Origin: Methanobacteriota archaeon
GTDB lineage: Archaea; Halobacteriota; Bog-38; Methanoflorentales; Methanoflorentaceae
Direction: 5' to 3'
Length of the DNA: 5,149 nucleotides
NCBI GenBank assembly: GCA_028679495.1
Contig: JAJRBK010000108.1
Location: forward strand, 1 to 5,149
The notes under the pieces are model-generated. The model saw only the letters and a program-made list of their open reading frames with translations. It had not been told where the DNA came from and searched no databases. Numbering within the stretch: the stretch's first letter is position 1; every line of letters starts with the position of its first letter. Shown one piece after another: positions 1 to 4,547 of this stretch. Both the position numbers and the translations under genes were made by a program.

Positions 1-2
1 AA

Positions 3-224
3 GTGCAGGGTTCCGCTATAGATATAGGAACAGAGATGCGTGTGACCGGCACCGCTGAATTTATTGACGACCCGGCCATGAGAAACCGCCTTTTCACCGA
101 TAGACCGTTTCTACGTCCGCTTGCGGATATCGTGATGATAATGCACGTCAAAGCCGGTGAAGCGTGGTTTTGGAAGTGGGAAAACAACATGCACGAATCG
201 GAAATAGAGCGGGTTCGCTTTTAA
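3..224 (+). CDS. Pyridoxamine 5'-phosphate oxidase family protein, C-terminal part
   Basis: The frame is open to the left edge, so the real start lies outside the window; the GTG at position 3 is simply the first in-frame codon. The 73 visible residues read like the C-terminal half of FMN-binding split-barrel (PNPOx-like) proteins: a strand MRVTGTAEFIDDP, a helix with RPFL, a strand IVMIMHVKAGEAWFWKWENN, and a charged end ERVRF. In this family the segment ending in A-W/Y-F-W packs near the flavin, and members reduce or bind flavin or F420-type cofactors. The substrate cannot be told from this part. The stop is TAA. The next gene is convergent, 182 bases away. The family call rests on recalled sequence patterns and not on a search. 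Confidence 0.75.
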   Translation: MQGSAIDIGTEMRVTGTAEFIDDPAMRNRLFTDRPFLRPLADIVMIMHVKAGEAWFWKWENNMHESEIERVRF

Positions 225-262
225 TTGCAGTGATTAGACAATTAGCGTGAAACGGTGGCCTG

Positions 263-290
263 GGAGTGCAGGTGGGAGCCTCTGCACTTC
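263..290 (+). terminator. Hairpin after the PNPOx-like gene, possible terminator
   Basis: GGAGTGCAG (263-271) pairs with CTGCACTTC (282-290): nine base pairs including one G-U, with a ten-base loop. It begins 38 bases after the stop of the upstream gene, between two convergent genes. No T-run follows, so termination is an inference only. Confidence 0.35.
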
Positions 291-406
291 TCAGCAGCTT
301 ATATCAATTAGTGCTCTATTTGATGCTGCCCTCATCCTTTGATGCAGGTACCGCTTCTCCAACTACAGCAAGAACTGATCTTCGTGTATCTCATGAAGTC
401 TACCGT

Positions 407-1045
407 TTAGGATTTTAACAACTTAGCGTACTCAACAGGGGCGCTAGAGGGGTTAGAAAGGTCTTTCATCACGTCCAGACTCTCCACTGTGAAAGTTGTT
501 TCATCCAGAAGTTCGCTGACTGATCGAAAACTAACGGGAGGTAGCTTCCCACGCCACGCGAGGACATTTCGACATAAAAATTGAAACAGACGAAATCTGC
601 TGAGGAGGAGTATGTTTGGGCTTGCGATTATGATGCGCCCCGCGGGCTTTAAAATACGTTGACTTTCTTTTAGCGCTTGCACCTTGTCATCGACACACGG
701 TATAACGAACCCTGCAAAAATAGTGTCAAACGTTTCATCGGCGAACGTCGTGTGTTGCCAGTTTTCGTTTTTGAACTCGACGTTATCAAAACCCTCTAAC
801 TGCGTTTGTGCGATACGCAGCATGTCATCAGAGAAGTCGGTTGCCACCACGTGTTCCGCTTTACCAGCCAATGTCTTCGTGAAGTAGCCTGTTCCGCATC
901 CGAATTCCACGACCGTTCCCAAATGACCCTCGAGCTTCAGATTTTCATTGATTAAGGGGCGAATATTACCCCCGAGTGCACTGTCCACTGATTTATCGTA
1001 GCCTTGGGAGGATTCAGACCAATAGTCTATCTTACTCTTCGCCAT
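407..1045 (-). CDS. Class I SAM-dependent methyltransferase (UbiE/Methyltransf_11-like)
   Basis: This intact 212-residue protein is probably a soluble methyltransferase of the small-molecule type. Visible motifs are an N-terminal YWSESSQGYDKSVD segment (residues 8-21), the SAM-binding motif I VVEFGCGTG (45-53), the acidic end of strand 2 in VVATDFS (66-72; Asp70 likely contacts the SAM ribose), FDTIFAGFVIPCVDD at strand 4 (106-120), and the ILKPAGRIII helix-strand (131-140). This order is standard for the Rossmann-like fold. The C-terminal 70 residues, with LLLSRFRLFQFLC, form the variable lid and give no substrate clue. The ATG is preceded by GAGGGGAAAG, a usable ribosome binding site. The stop is TAA. 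The gene stands alone, convergent with the flavoprotein and divergent from the second methyltransferase. The substrate is unknown. Confidence 0.88.
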   Translation of the reverse strand: MAKSKIDYWSESSQGYDKSVDSALGGNIRPLINENLKLEGHLGTVVEFGCGTGYFTKTLAGKAEHVVATDFSDDMLRIAQTQLEGFDNVEFKNENWQHTTFADETFDTIFAGFVIPCVDDKVQALKESQRILKPAGRIIIASPNILLLSRFRLFQFLCRNVLAWRGKLPPVSFRSVSELLDETTFTVESLDVMKDLSNPSSAPVEYAKLLKS

Positions 1046-1100
1046 CTCTTTCCCCTCGAATCACGTTCGCCGCGGTGTTAGTGACCGCCGTTTCTCAAAC

Positions 1101-1128
1101 ATTTAAAACAGCACGCAAGATAATAAAT
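1101..1128 (-). promoter_or_regulatory. Possible TATA-like boxes for the 407-1045 methyltransferase
   Basis: On the minus strand two A/T-rich octamers, ATTTATTA (1128-1121) and TTTTAAAT (1108-1101), lie 76-83 and 56-63 bases before the ATG at 1045. Either could be an archaeal TATA box and would give a leader of roughly 30-55 bases carrying the GAGGGG ribosome binding site. No convincing bacterial -35/-10 pair was seen. The assignment is an inference from position and composition. Confidence 0.3.
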
Positions 1129-1195
1129 GTTGTGCGATTGATGCTTGTCGCGTTCCACGAATCTTCGAACGGCACATGCTCTCAGCCCTGCCCCC

Positions 1196-1234
1196 ACCAC
1201 CTTGATGCACGCGTCTCGAAATCAACCACCTTGA
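1196..1234. repeat. Ten-base direct repeat ACCACCTTGA
   Basis: ACCACCTTGA occurs at 1196-1205 and again at 1225-1234, 29 bases start to start, in the intergenic region between the divergent methyltransferase genes. The position would suit a pair of operator half-sites, but no inverted symmetry was seen. Chance occurrence cannot be excluded. Confidence 0.4.
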
Positions 1235-1351
1235 AACCGACTTAGGGACAGCGAAATACCGGAAGCGTATGATGCTCTGGCGTTTTAAGCTACACGTCTA
1301 AGTTGCAGCGCGCTGCCATTATTGTTTGATTTATGTGGTATCTTTAACGAT

Positions 1352-1360
1352 ATTTATACT
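1352..1360 (+). promoter_or_regulatory. TATA-like box for the 1410 methyltransferase
   Basis: ATTTATACT lies about 50 bases before the ATG at 1410. As an archaeal TATA box it would place transcription start near 1380-1385, leaving a short leader with the GAGG ribosome binding site at 1395-1398. TATACT also resembles a bacterial -10 box, but no -35 box lies at the right spacing. Confidence 0.4.
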
Positions 1361-1394
1361 CGAGAAGCACTGTTAGAAACAGGTTACGGAAGTT

Positions 1395-1413
1395 GAGGAA
1401 AAATATGAAATGA
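1395..1413 (+). promoter_or_regulatory. Ribosome binding site with two-codon leader frame
   Basis: GAGG (1395-1398) lies six bases before an ATG at 1405, which begins the two-codon frame ATG AAA TGA. Its TGA (1411-1413) overlaps the ATG of the methyltransferase at 1410-1412. The gene's own start is eleven bases from GAGG, a longer spacing than is ideal. The layout would allow termination-reinitiation, but it may also be accidental. Confidence 0.35.
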
Positions 1414-1907
1414 GTATGATCGTAATAATAAGCGTAATTGTTGTGGTAGTAGCATACATTATAGCTTCTCTATACTATCCTATGCTGGCAGGAGGCGCAG
1501 CATATGGTCCTACTCCGAGGAAGATTGCTGCTGAGGCGCTTAAACTGGCAGACCTTAAGAAAGATGAAGTCTTCTACGACCTTGGATGTGGAACAGGAGA
1601 GGCCCTTATAGAAGCTTCAAAGTTATGCGATCATGTGAAGGGAGTTGAGATAGAGCCTATTCGATGGTGTATAGCCAAGCTCAGAGCAAGAAAAGCCCGA
1701 GTTATTCTGGGAAACCTTTTCAAGCAAAACATTTCTGACGCTGATGTTATATTCATATTCCAATACCAAGGAAGGATAAACAACAGAATCGTGATGAAAA
1801 TAAAGGCTGAGACACGAAGCGAAACAACGATTATAAGCTATTATCACCCAATAGAAAATATGAAGCTCGTCAAAAGCCAAAACGAGATTTTCATTTACAA
1901 GACATGA
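1410..1907 (+). CDS. Membrane-anchored class I methyltransferase, archaeal lysine methyltransferase (aKMT/FAM173)-like
   Basis: This intact 165-residue protein begins with one hydrophobic helix (residues 3-20, IVIISVIVVVVAYIIA), which should anchor it in the membrane with the enzyme domain following directly. Then come GPTPRKIAAEALKLADL (33-49), motif I VFYDLGCGTGEALIEAS (54-70), the post-I acidic residues in VKGVEIEP (76-83), and ADVIFIFQYQGRINN (111-125) at strand 4. A [YV]xPTP segment followed by DLGCG[TD]G, and the compact size, recall archaeal protein-lysine methyltransferase aKMT and the FAM173 proteins, which also carry an N-terminal membrane helix. Lysine methylation is therefore an inference from recalled similarity. 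AGA and ATA codons are common, and the gene looks A+T-richer than the 407-1045 gene, suggesting a different origin. The start at 1410 has GAGG eleven bases upstream. The stop is TGA. Confidence 0.82.
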   Translation: MSMIVIISVIVVVVAYIIASLYYPMLAGGAAYGPTPRKIAAEALKLADLKKDEVFYDLGCGTGEALIEASKLCDHVKGVEIEPIRWCIAKLRARKARVILGNLFKQNISDADVIFIFQYQGRINNRIVMKIKAETRSETTIISYYHPIENMKLVKSQNEIFIYKT

Positions 1908-1967
1908 AAGGTTCCGTCAACTCTTCGCCTCCTAGAGCATTACTATCTAACTCTCTTCTATCCAGAA

Positions 1968-2139
1968 ATGTCGAAACAACAATTTCCTTTTCTAGTGCTG
2001 CAACAAGCCTCTAAGTTCATGCTATCAGCAGAAGTCGAGAGCAGCGTTTCAACGAGCTCAACTACATCCCAGACAACGCCGGGCATCGCGCCATAGCGAC
2101 TTTATGCTTCTTTACCTCGGCAACCTGCTACAGGTCTAA
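1968..2139 (+). pseudogene. Small unrecognised gene with two apparent frame breaks
   Basis: From the ATG at 1968 the frame reads MSKQQFPFLVLQQASKF and then MLSAEVES, protein-like and partly amphipathic. It continues to a TAG at 2094. Beyond about position 2037 another frame looks better: QRFNELNYIPDNAGHRAIAT. Near 2103 a third frame gives MLLYLGNLLQV, ending in tandem stops TAA TAG (2137-2142). One extra base near 2037 and one near 2103 would join all three into a product of about 58 residues. In its own frame the ATG gives a 42-residue peptide, and I cannot exclude that this is the real product. The gene starts 60 bases after the membrane methyltransferase and has no clear ribosome binding site. 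The family is not recognised. Confidence 0.35.
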
Positions 2140-2182
2140 TAGATCACATCCAAGCAGCCCTGTGCATGCGACCGCCGTTTGC

Positions 2183-2211
2183 AAAAAAAAAAACGCTTTA
2201 AAACAGCGTTT
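2183..2211 (-). terminator. Intrinsic terminator, hairpin plus T11
   Basis: On the minus strand AAACGCT (2211-2205) pairs with AGCGTTT (2197-2191) around a seven-base loop. The T tract begins in the second arm and runs for eleven bases (2193-2183). This is a classical bacterial-style terminator, and poly-T tracts also terminate archaeal transcription. It lies at the end of repeat copy A, so the minus-strand frame that runs on to 2128 through the T-run is probably not real there. Confidence 0.75.
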
Positions 2212-2343
2212 ACCGTATAAGTATTTGCGTGCTCGCTCGCTTGTTACGCCCGACAATTCCTTAAACCGCACGTCATCCCAGCATTGCATGTAGATGTCGT
2301 AGACGTGTTCTGGCAAGGGTTTGCAGTAGTACCTCCACTCCAC
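2206..2343 (-). repeat. Repeated coding module, copy A (best preserved)
   Basis: This is the most intact of four related segments. It lies within a minus-strand open frame (2352 to 2128, GTG start) and reads VEWRYYCKPLPEHVYDIY, MQCWDDVRFKELSG, VTSERARKYLYGKR: 46 codons without a stop, with balanced composition. The other copies share the core LPEHV-x-D-[IV]-Y-M and, two of them, W-x-D-V or V-R-F downstream. The basic helix-like tail RFKELSGVTSERARKYL could suit nucleic-acid binding, but this is a guess and I recognise no family. The frame runs into the terminator at 2183-2211, where the gene probably ends. The upstream residues (a Cys-rich stretch before 2352) do not look coding, so the N-terminus seems lost or lies in another frame. 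Confidence 0.6.
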
Positions 2344-2398
2344 ACCTGACACGCGATGAGAAGGGCAGCAGCACGTGCTCGAGGGGTCGCGGGCTGCT

Positions 2399-2526
2399 GA
2401 GGGGAAACACTATCGCCGGGCGCTGCCTGAGCACGTGCAGACGTGTATATGCAATACCGGAGAAGCGTTCGATTCGAACTGATGAAGTGAGACAATAACC
2501 AGCAACCGAAGGCACGGCGGCTGTAA
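2399..2526 (+). repeat. Repeated coding module, copy B (frame-broken)
   Basis: On the plus strand, head to head with copy A, codons from 2399 read EGKHYRRALPEHV. After two unpaired bases (2438-2439) the frame continues DVYMQYRRSVRFELMK to a TGA at 2488. Beyond it, ITSNR (2495-2509) and, after another two-base offset, ARRL and TAA (2512-2526) match VTSERARKYL of copy A. At DNA level GACGTGTATATGCAATACCGG-type sequence matches copy A at 16 of 21 positions over 2440-2460. At least two frame breaks and one stop show that this copy cannot make a full product as read. Copy A and copy B are about 55 bases apart and divergent. Confidence 0.55.
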
Positions 2527-2671
2527 CGTTATCGTAACGCTGGTTACCTCGCTCTGCAGAGGGAGATGCAGATGCCGACTAGATACAAAAGACACCCTTC
2601 TTAACACCACCGGTCAAGGAGTGCACAAGCTTGCGATTCCGTCTTCCTTCAGTCACGACGTTTTATGCGCT
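2527..2671. other. No supported gene
   Basis: Several overlapping minus-strand frames cover this stretch, but their composition (His, Leu, Ser, Cys-rich without motifs) looks non-coding. No promoter, hairpin or repeat stands out. Confidence 0.4.
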
Positions 2672-3016
2672 TTAACCTGCCTTAGCCGATTTTATTGGTA
2701 CCGCTAAATCTGGCGAGGCGGTTGGTGTCGGGGTCGTTTTTGAAGTCGGTGTTGGCGTTTTTTTCGGTGTTGGAGTCAATTTGACTACGTTTACGACCAC
2801 TGGTTGTCGTGCTTTGTTGTTGAGTGGGCTGTTGCGCTTGTTGCGCAGCTGTTGATGCTTGTGCAGTCGGTGACGGGGATGCAGTGGTGGTGGCATTTGT
2901 TGAAGTGTTATTTGTGTTCGTGTTGGGGGGTGAGGTTCGAGGTTGGAGACGTACACCCGGCAACTGATAATGCGGCATCTACGATCAGCGCAATGAGCAC
3001 TGCTGCTTTTTATCAT
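2672..3016 (-). pseudogene. Frame-broken lipoprotein gene with Asn/Thr/Gln-rich and Thr-Pro linkers
   Basis: Three minus-strand frames carry successive parts of one apparent surface lipoprotein. After the ATG at 3016, removing one A from the A5 run (3011-3007) opens a frame reading AAVLIALIVDAALSVAGC, a hydrophobic signal with the lipobox VAGC (Cys codon 2955-2953). Removing one C from the C6 run (2930-2925) joins this to NTNTNNTSTNATTTASPSP and a Gln-rich stretch with AQQAQQPTQQQS. Removing one G near 2795 joins that to VVNVVKLTPTPKKTPTPT, then TASP and a TAA at 2672. Lipobox followed by low-complexity Asn/Thr/Pro linkers is common in methanogen and ANME cell-surface proteins. No functional domain follows, so the gene is truncated or loses its frame again. 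No clear ribosome binding site precedes the ATG. The product would be exported and lipid-anchored. Confidence 0.6.
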
Positions 3017-3139
3017 CTATCGACGTTACAAGGGGGCGGGCAGATAAGCGTTGTCTGTCTTTTAGGTGCGTTCGTGAGGTGCACCTGGCTCAGATCGCGA
3101 GTGGGCGTTAAGCTTCTCGTTCTGAAACAAGGGCGTGGT

Positions 3140-3220
3140 GTCGAGTGGAGTAACTAACGGCATCCCTTGCCTCACTATGTCTTTGATATCTACAAGAATC
3201 ACTGGCAGATATACCGTTAG
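3140..3220 (+). repeat. Repeated coding module, copy C (stop-interrupted)
   Basis: Codons from 3140 read VEWSN, TAA, RHPLPHYVFDIYKNHWQIYR, TAG. Aligned codon for codon without gaps to copy A, 45 of 66 bases agree over 3140-3205, far above chance, including GAGTGG, CCCTTGCC and ATCTAC. The TAA at 3155 stands where copy A has TAC, so one substitution explains it. After the Trp (3203) similarity fades, and the segment runs into the end of the convergent pentapeptide gene. It is a coding remnant on the strand opposite to copy A. Confidence 0.6.
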
Positions 3221-3499
3221 CGCGCATAGATACCCAGTGCGACTGATAATGCAGTCTTCGTGAGGGTGACCTTTCGAAGATGAGCGTCGATAAACTCAGC
3301 CTTAGACAGTTTCACGCCCCAGAGGTTAGCCTCGGAAAGGTCAGCTTGAGAGAGGGTAGTCTTAGACAGATTAGCCCCTTGAAGGTCAGTTCCGGAAAGA
3401 TCAGCGTCAGCAAAGTCAGCCGAAAAATGATGCTCTATTCGCCACGTTTCCACGCATTAAGCCTTGCTTTGATATCTCAAGGTGTTTAGGGTTAGCCAT
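3217..3499 (-). pseudogene. Pentapeptide-repeat protein gene split by two one-base losses
   Basis: The uninterrupted frame (3453-3217, GTG start) encodes about twelve pentapeptides, from SADF ADADL SGTDL QGANL to RKVTL TKTAL, of the A(D/N)LxX type that folds into a right-handed quadrilateral beta-helix. The true start is probably the ATG at 3499, which has GAGGAG five bases upstream and reads MANPKHLEISKQG, very close to the usual opening of cytosolic pentapeptide proteins (MANPEHLxILKQG). The next family residues, LNAWKRGE, appear one frame over (3461-3438), and IEHHFSADF one frame over again. Restoring one G near 3462 and one A near 3439 makes the gene continuous. Such proteins are often of unknown function; some mimic DNA. 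The short tail ALGIYAR suggests a C-terminal loss. Confidence 0.75.
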
Positions 3500-3512
3500 A
3501 ACAGCTCCTCGC

Positions 3513-3532
3513 AAACACGCTAAGGCGTGTTT
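3513..3532 (-). promoter_or_regulatory. Leader hairpin before the pentapeptide gene
   Basis: AAACACGC (3513-3520) and GCGTGTTT (3525-3532) form a perfect eight-pair stem with a four-base loop. On the minus strand the stem ends two bases before the GAGGAG ribosome binding site (3510-3505). It could influence translation of the pentapeptide gene, or terminate upstream transcription, though only TTTG follows. Confidence 0.45.
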
Positions 3533-3616
3533 CGTTAAAACGTTCTGTTACTCGCTCAGAGGGTAAAGCTTGCGGCGGTGTGTAGCGGCATAAGCATCAA
3601 GTATATACAGGTGTTA

Positions 3617-3704
3617 AGCGGAGGAGAAATCAAAGACATCCGCTGCTTGAGCACGTTAAATGATGTGTATATGCGGGTATTGGGAAGACGTGTGTTTGAT
3701 TTGT
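3617..3704 (+). repeat. Repeated coding module, copy D (frame-broken)
   Basis: On the plus strand KRRRNQRHPLLEHVK (3616-3660), then DVYMRV (3662-3679) and WEDV (3681-3692) match copy A's KPLPEHVYDIYMQCWDDV if the single T at 3661 and the single T at 3680 are skipped. Similarity to copy B is direct at DNA level too (GAGCACGT, then GTGTATATGC). An open plus-strand frame covers this stretch (3578-3847), but it is a different frame from the module in its first part and ends in a lysine-rich run made by the opposite-strand terminator. I therefore do not call that frame a gene. Confidence 0.5.
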
Positions 3705-3780
3705 CCGTGTGCGCTGAACTTTATAGGTTTGACGTTTTAAGACACTTTACAAAACTTGGCATGAGCAGTTCGACTTGTAA

Positions 3781-3826
3781 AAGGAGAAAAAGGAAAAAGA
3801 AAAAGAAACGCGGCAGCTCCGCTTTC
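3781..3826 (-). terminator. Terminator after the 3898-4492 gene pair
   Basis: On the minus strand GAAAGCGG (3826-3819) pairs with CCGC and TTTC (3813-3805, one bulged G) around a short loop. It is followed by a 24-base pyrimidine tract that is mostly T (3804-3781). It lies 70 bases after the stop of the hypothetical gene and fits termination of that unit. Confidence 0.65.
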
Positions 3827-3897
3827 GTTGTCGTTTCGAATTCTTGATATTCCGCGCACGTTACTGCATCCGGGGCGTGCTTGCAACCTCTAATTCG

Positions 3898-4227
3898 CTA
3901 AGAGGCATACCTATTACCCACTTTATTGAACAACGCTGACGCCTGCGCTTCGCGTCCGTCTAACGCCCTTATTATCGTATCAGTGACCGGGTACCATCCG
4001 CTCATGTCAATCGCCGCGATTTCTTCAACGGCGTCGATTAAGTCACGATACTTTAAGCCCCACGCGTCGAGGCTTTCTTCGGTGATGTGTATCAATTCAA
4101 TCTCGCCTTTTTTGTCAGAGAGACGCGCAAACGCGAGCGATGCCTCCTTTTCCCACACGTCAACGTATACAGTGATGCGATCTCGTCTCAACGCTTCCAA
4201 GCGATTTGAAAAACTGAATAATGTCAT
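3898..4227 (-). CDS. Hypothetical protein, 109 residues, second gene of an overlapping pair
   Basis: I do not recognise the family. The frame is intact and looks genuinely coding: soluble, mixed charge, opening MTLFSFSNRLEALRRD, a strand-like ITVYVDVWEKEASLAFARL (18-36), GEIELIHITEESLDAW (41-56), then a helical RDLIDAVEEIAAIDMS (61-76) and a C-terminal helix TIIRALDGREAQASALF (84-100). There is no signal peptide or membrane helix. The alternating strand-helix pattern suggests a small alpha/beta domain. The ATG overlaps the TGA of the upstream gene as ATGA, with GGGG seven bases upstream of the ATG, indicating translational coupling. The stop is TAG, followed by a terminator 70 bases on. Its first codons (TTA TTC AGT TTT) recur in frame within the upstream gene. 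Confidence 0.7.
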   Translation of the reverse strand: MTLFSFSNRLEALRRDRITVYVDVWEKEASLAFARLSDKKGEIELIHITEESLDAWGLKYRDLIDAVEEIAAIDMSGWYPVTDTIIRALDGREAQASALFNKVGNRYAS

Positions 4228-4492
4228 TTTAATACCCCGCGCGCCTTAGCTCTCGCTCTCACGATGATCTCAGCGGGCGCGCATCCTTGGCATATAATCT
4301 CATGCATTCCACATAGCAAAGCGCGTCGAACTATATATTGTATGCGGCCGCTCGATATTGTATGTTCAACGCATCACGCCACTTGAAAAAACTGAATAAA
4401 TATGCGATTTCGGAATAGTTTGACCGCGCCGCTGTAATCGAATAAATGACTGTTCGCCATCAATCAAACGCGGTTAGAGTGTTACGATACAT
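4224..4492 (-). pseudogene. Small protein with C-x2-H-x3-C-x2-C motif, interrupted
   Basis: The C-terminal part (4373-4224) reads IVRRALLCGMHEIICQGC, then APAEIIVRARAKARGVLK and TGA, overlapping the next gene's ATG. Cys, His, Cys, Cys in CGMHEIICQGC could bind zinc or another metal. Upstream the best frame reads YSEIAYLFSFFKWRDALN (4425-4369 region), one frame away. A 20-base segment with ten-base direct repeats separates the two frames, and removing it gives RDALNIQYIVRRALLC without a stop. Further upstream the same frame has an ATG at 4492 (MYRNTLTAFD) followed by an in-frame TGA (4462-4460). An alternative start is the ATG at 4460 in the other frame (MANSHLFDYSGAVKLF), which needs one T removed from the T6 run near 4395. 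The N-terminus is therefore unsettled. The family is not recognised. Confidence 0.5.
4335..4364. repeat. Ten-base direct repeat ATATTGTATG, 20 bases apart
   Basis: ATATTGTATG occurs at 4335-4344 and 4355-4364, with a NotI-type GCGGCCGC between. The 20-base period is not a multiple of three, and removing one unit restores an open minus-strand frame through the 4224-4492 gene. Confidence 0.7.
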
Positions 4493-4529
4493 GTAAGCGA
4501 TTGTCTGACTTGTCCGCGAAGGGCCAAGT

Positions 4530-4547
4530 AAAAAAAGCCGCGTGCGG
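4530..4547 (-). terminator. Weak terminator, GC-rich dyad plus T7
   Basis: On the minus strand CCGC-AC-GCGG (4547-4538) is followed by C and seven T (4536-4530). The dyad allows only three to four pairs once a proper loop is left. It comes immediately after the TGA (4550-4548) of the small upstream frame, which supports that frame's end. Confidence 0.4.

Larger units (their letters stand above)
1046..1409. other. Divergent intergenic region of 364 bases
   Basis: No convincing gene was found on either strand. The plus-strand open frame that crosses from the methyltransferase (976-1245) has no protein-like character. The region holds promoter-like boxes for both flanking genes and a ten-base direct repeat. 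Confidence 0.6.

Noticed and set aside
976..1245. Plus-strand open frame overlapping the first methyltransferase and its upstream region
   Set aside because: It is antisense to a well-supported gene, has a Ser/Thr-rich composition without motifs and no ribosome binding site.
1251..1275. AATACCGG-AAGCGT resembling part of module copy B
   Set aside because: Only about 14 bases match with a two-base gap, and no LPEHV core lies upstream.
1083..2180. GACCGCCGTTT repeated at 1083-1093 and 2170-2180
   Set aside because: An eleven-base match over this length is expected several times by chance, and the contexts are unrelated.
2467..2479. GTTCGATTCGAAC, resembling a tRNA T-arm
   Set aside because: No acceptor, D-arm or anticodon stem can be built around it; it is a short palindrome within module copy B.
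2804..3157. Plus-strand open frame of 117 codons with hydrophobic Trp/Leu/Val-rich stretches
   Set aside because: It lies antisense to the lipoprotein linkers; its G/T-rich composition is the complement of Pro/Thr/Asn/Gln codons, and it ends at the TAA inside module copy C.
3183..3477. CTTTGATATCT shared by copy C and the start of the pentapeptide gene as a fifth module copy
   Set aside because: In the second place it is the complement of the conserved EISKQG codons, so the match is most likely chance.
3578..3847. Plus-strand open frame of 89 codons ending in a lysine/arginine run
   Set aside because: The basic run is the complement of the T-rich terminator tail of the minus-strand gene pair, and the module homology of copy D lies mostly in another frame.
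3721..3900. Readthrough of TAG at 3898 into a further 58 open codons, suggesting pyrrolysine or suppression
   Set aside because: The extension crosses a terminator hairpin and gives a Phe/Leu run from its T-rich tail. TAG also serves as a normal stop at 4962 and no Pyl signal is seen.
4374..4462. In-frame TGA codons (4462-4460 and 4376-4374) as selenocysteine
   Set aside because: The frames themselves are uncertain, and indels plus the 20-base repeat explain the interruptions more simply. No SECIS-like structure was recognised.
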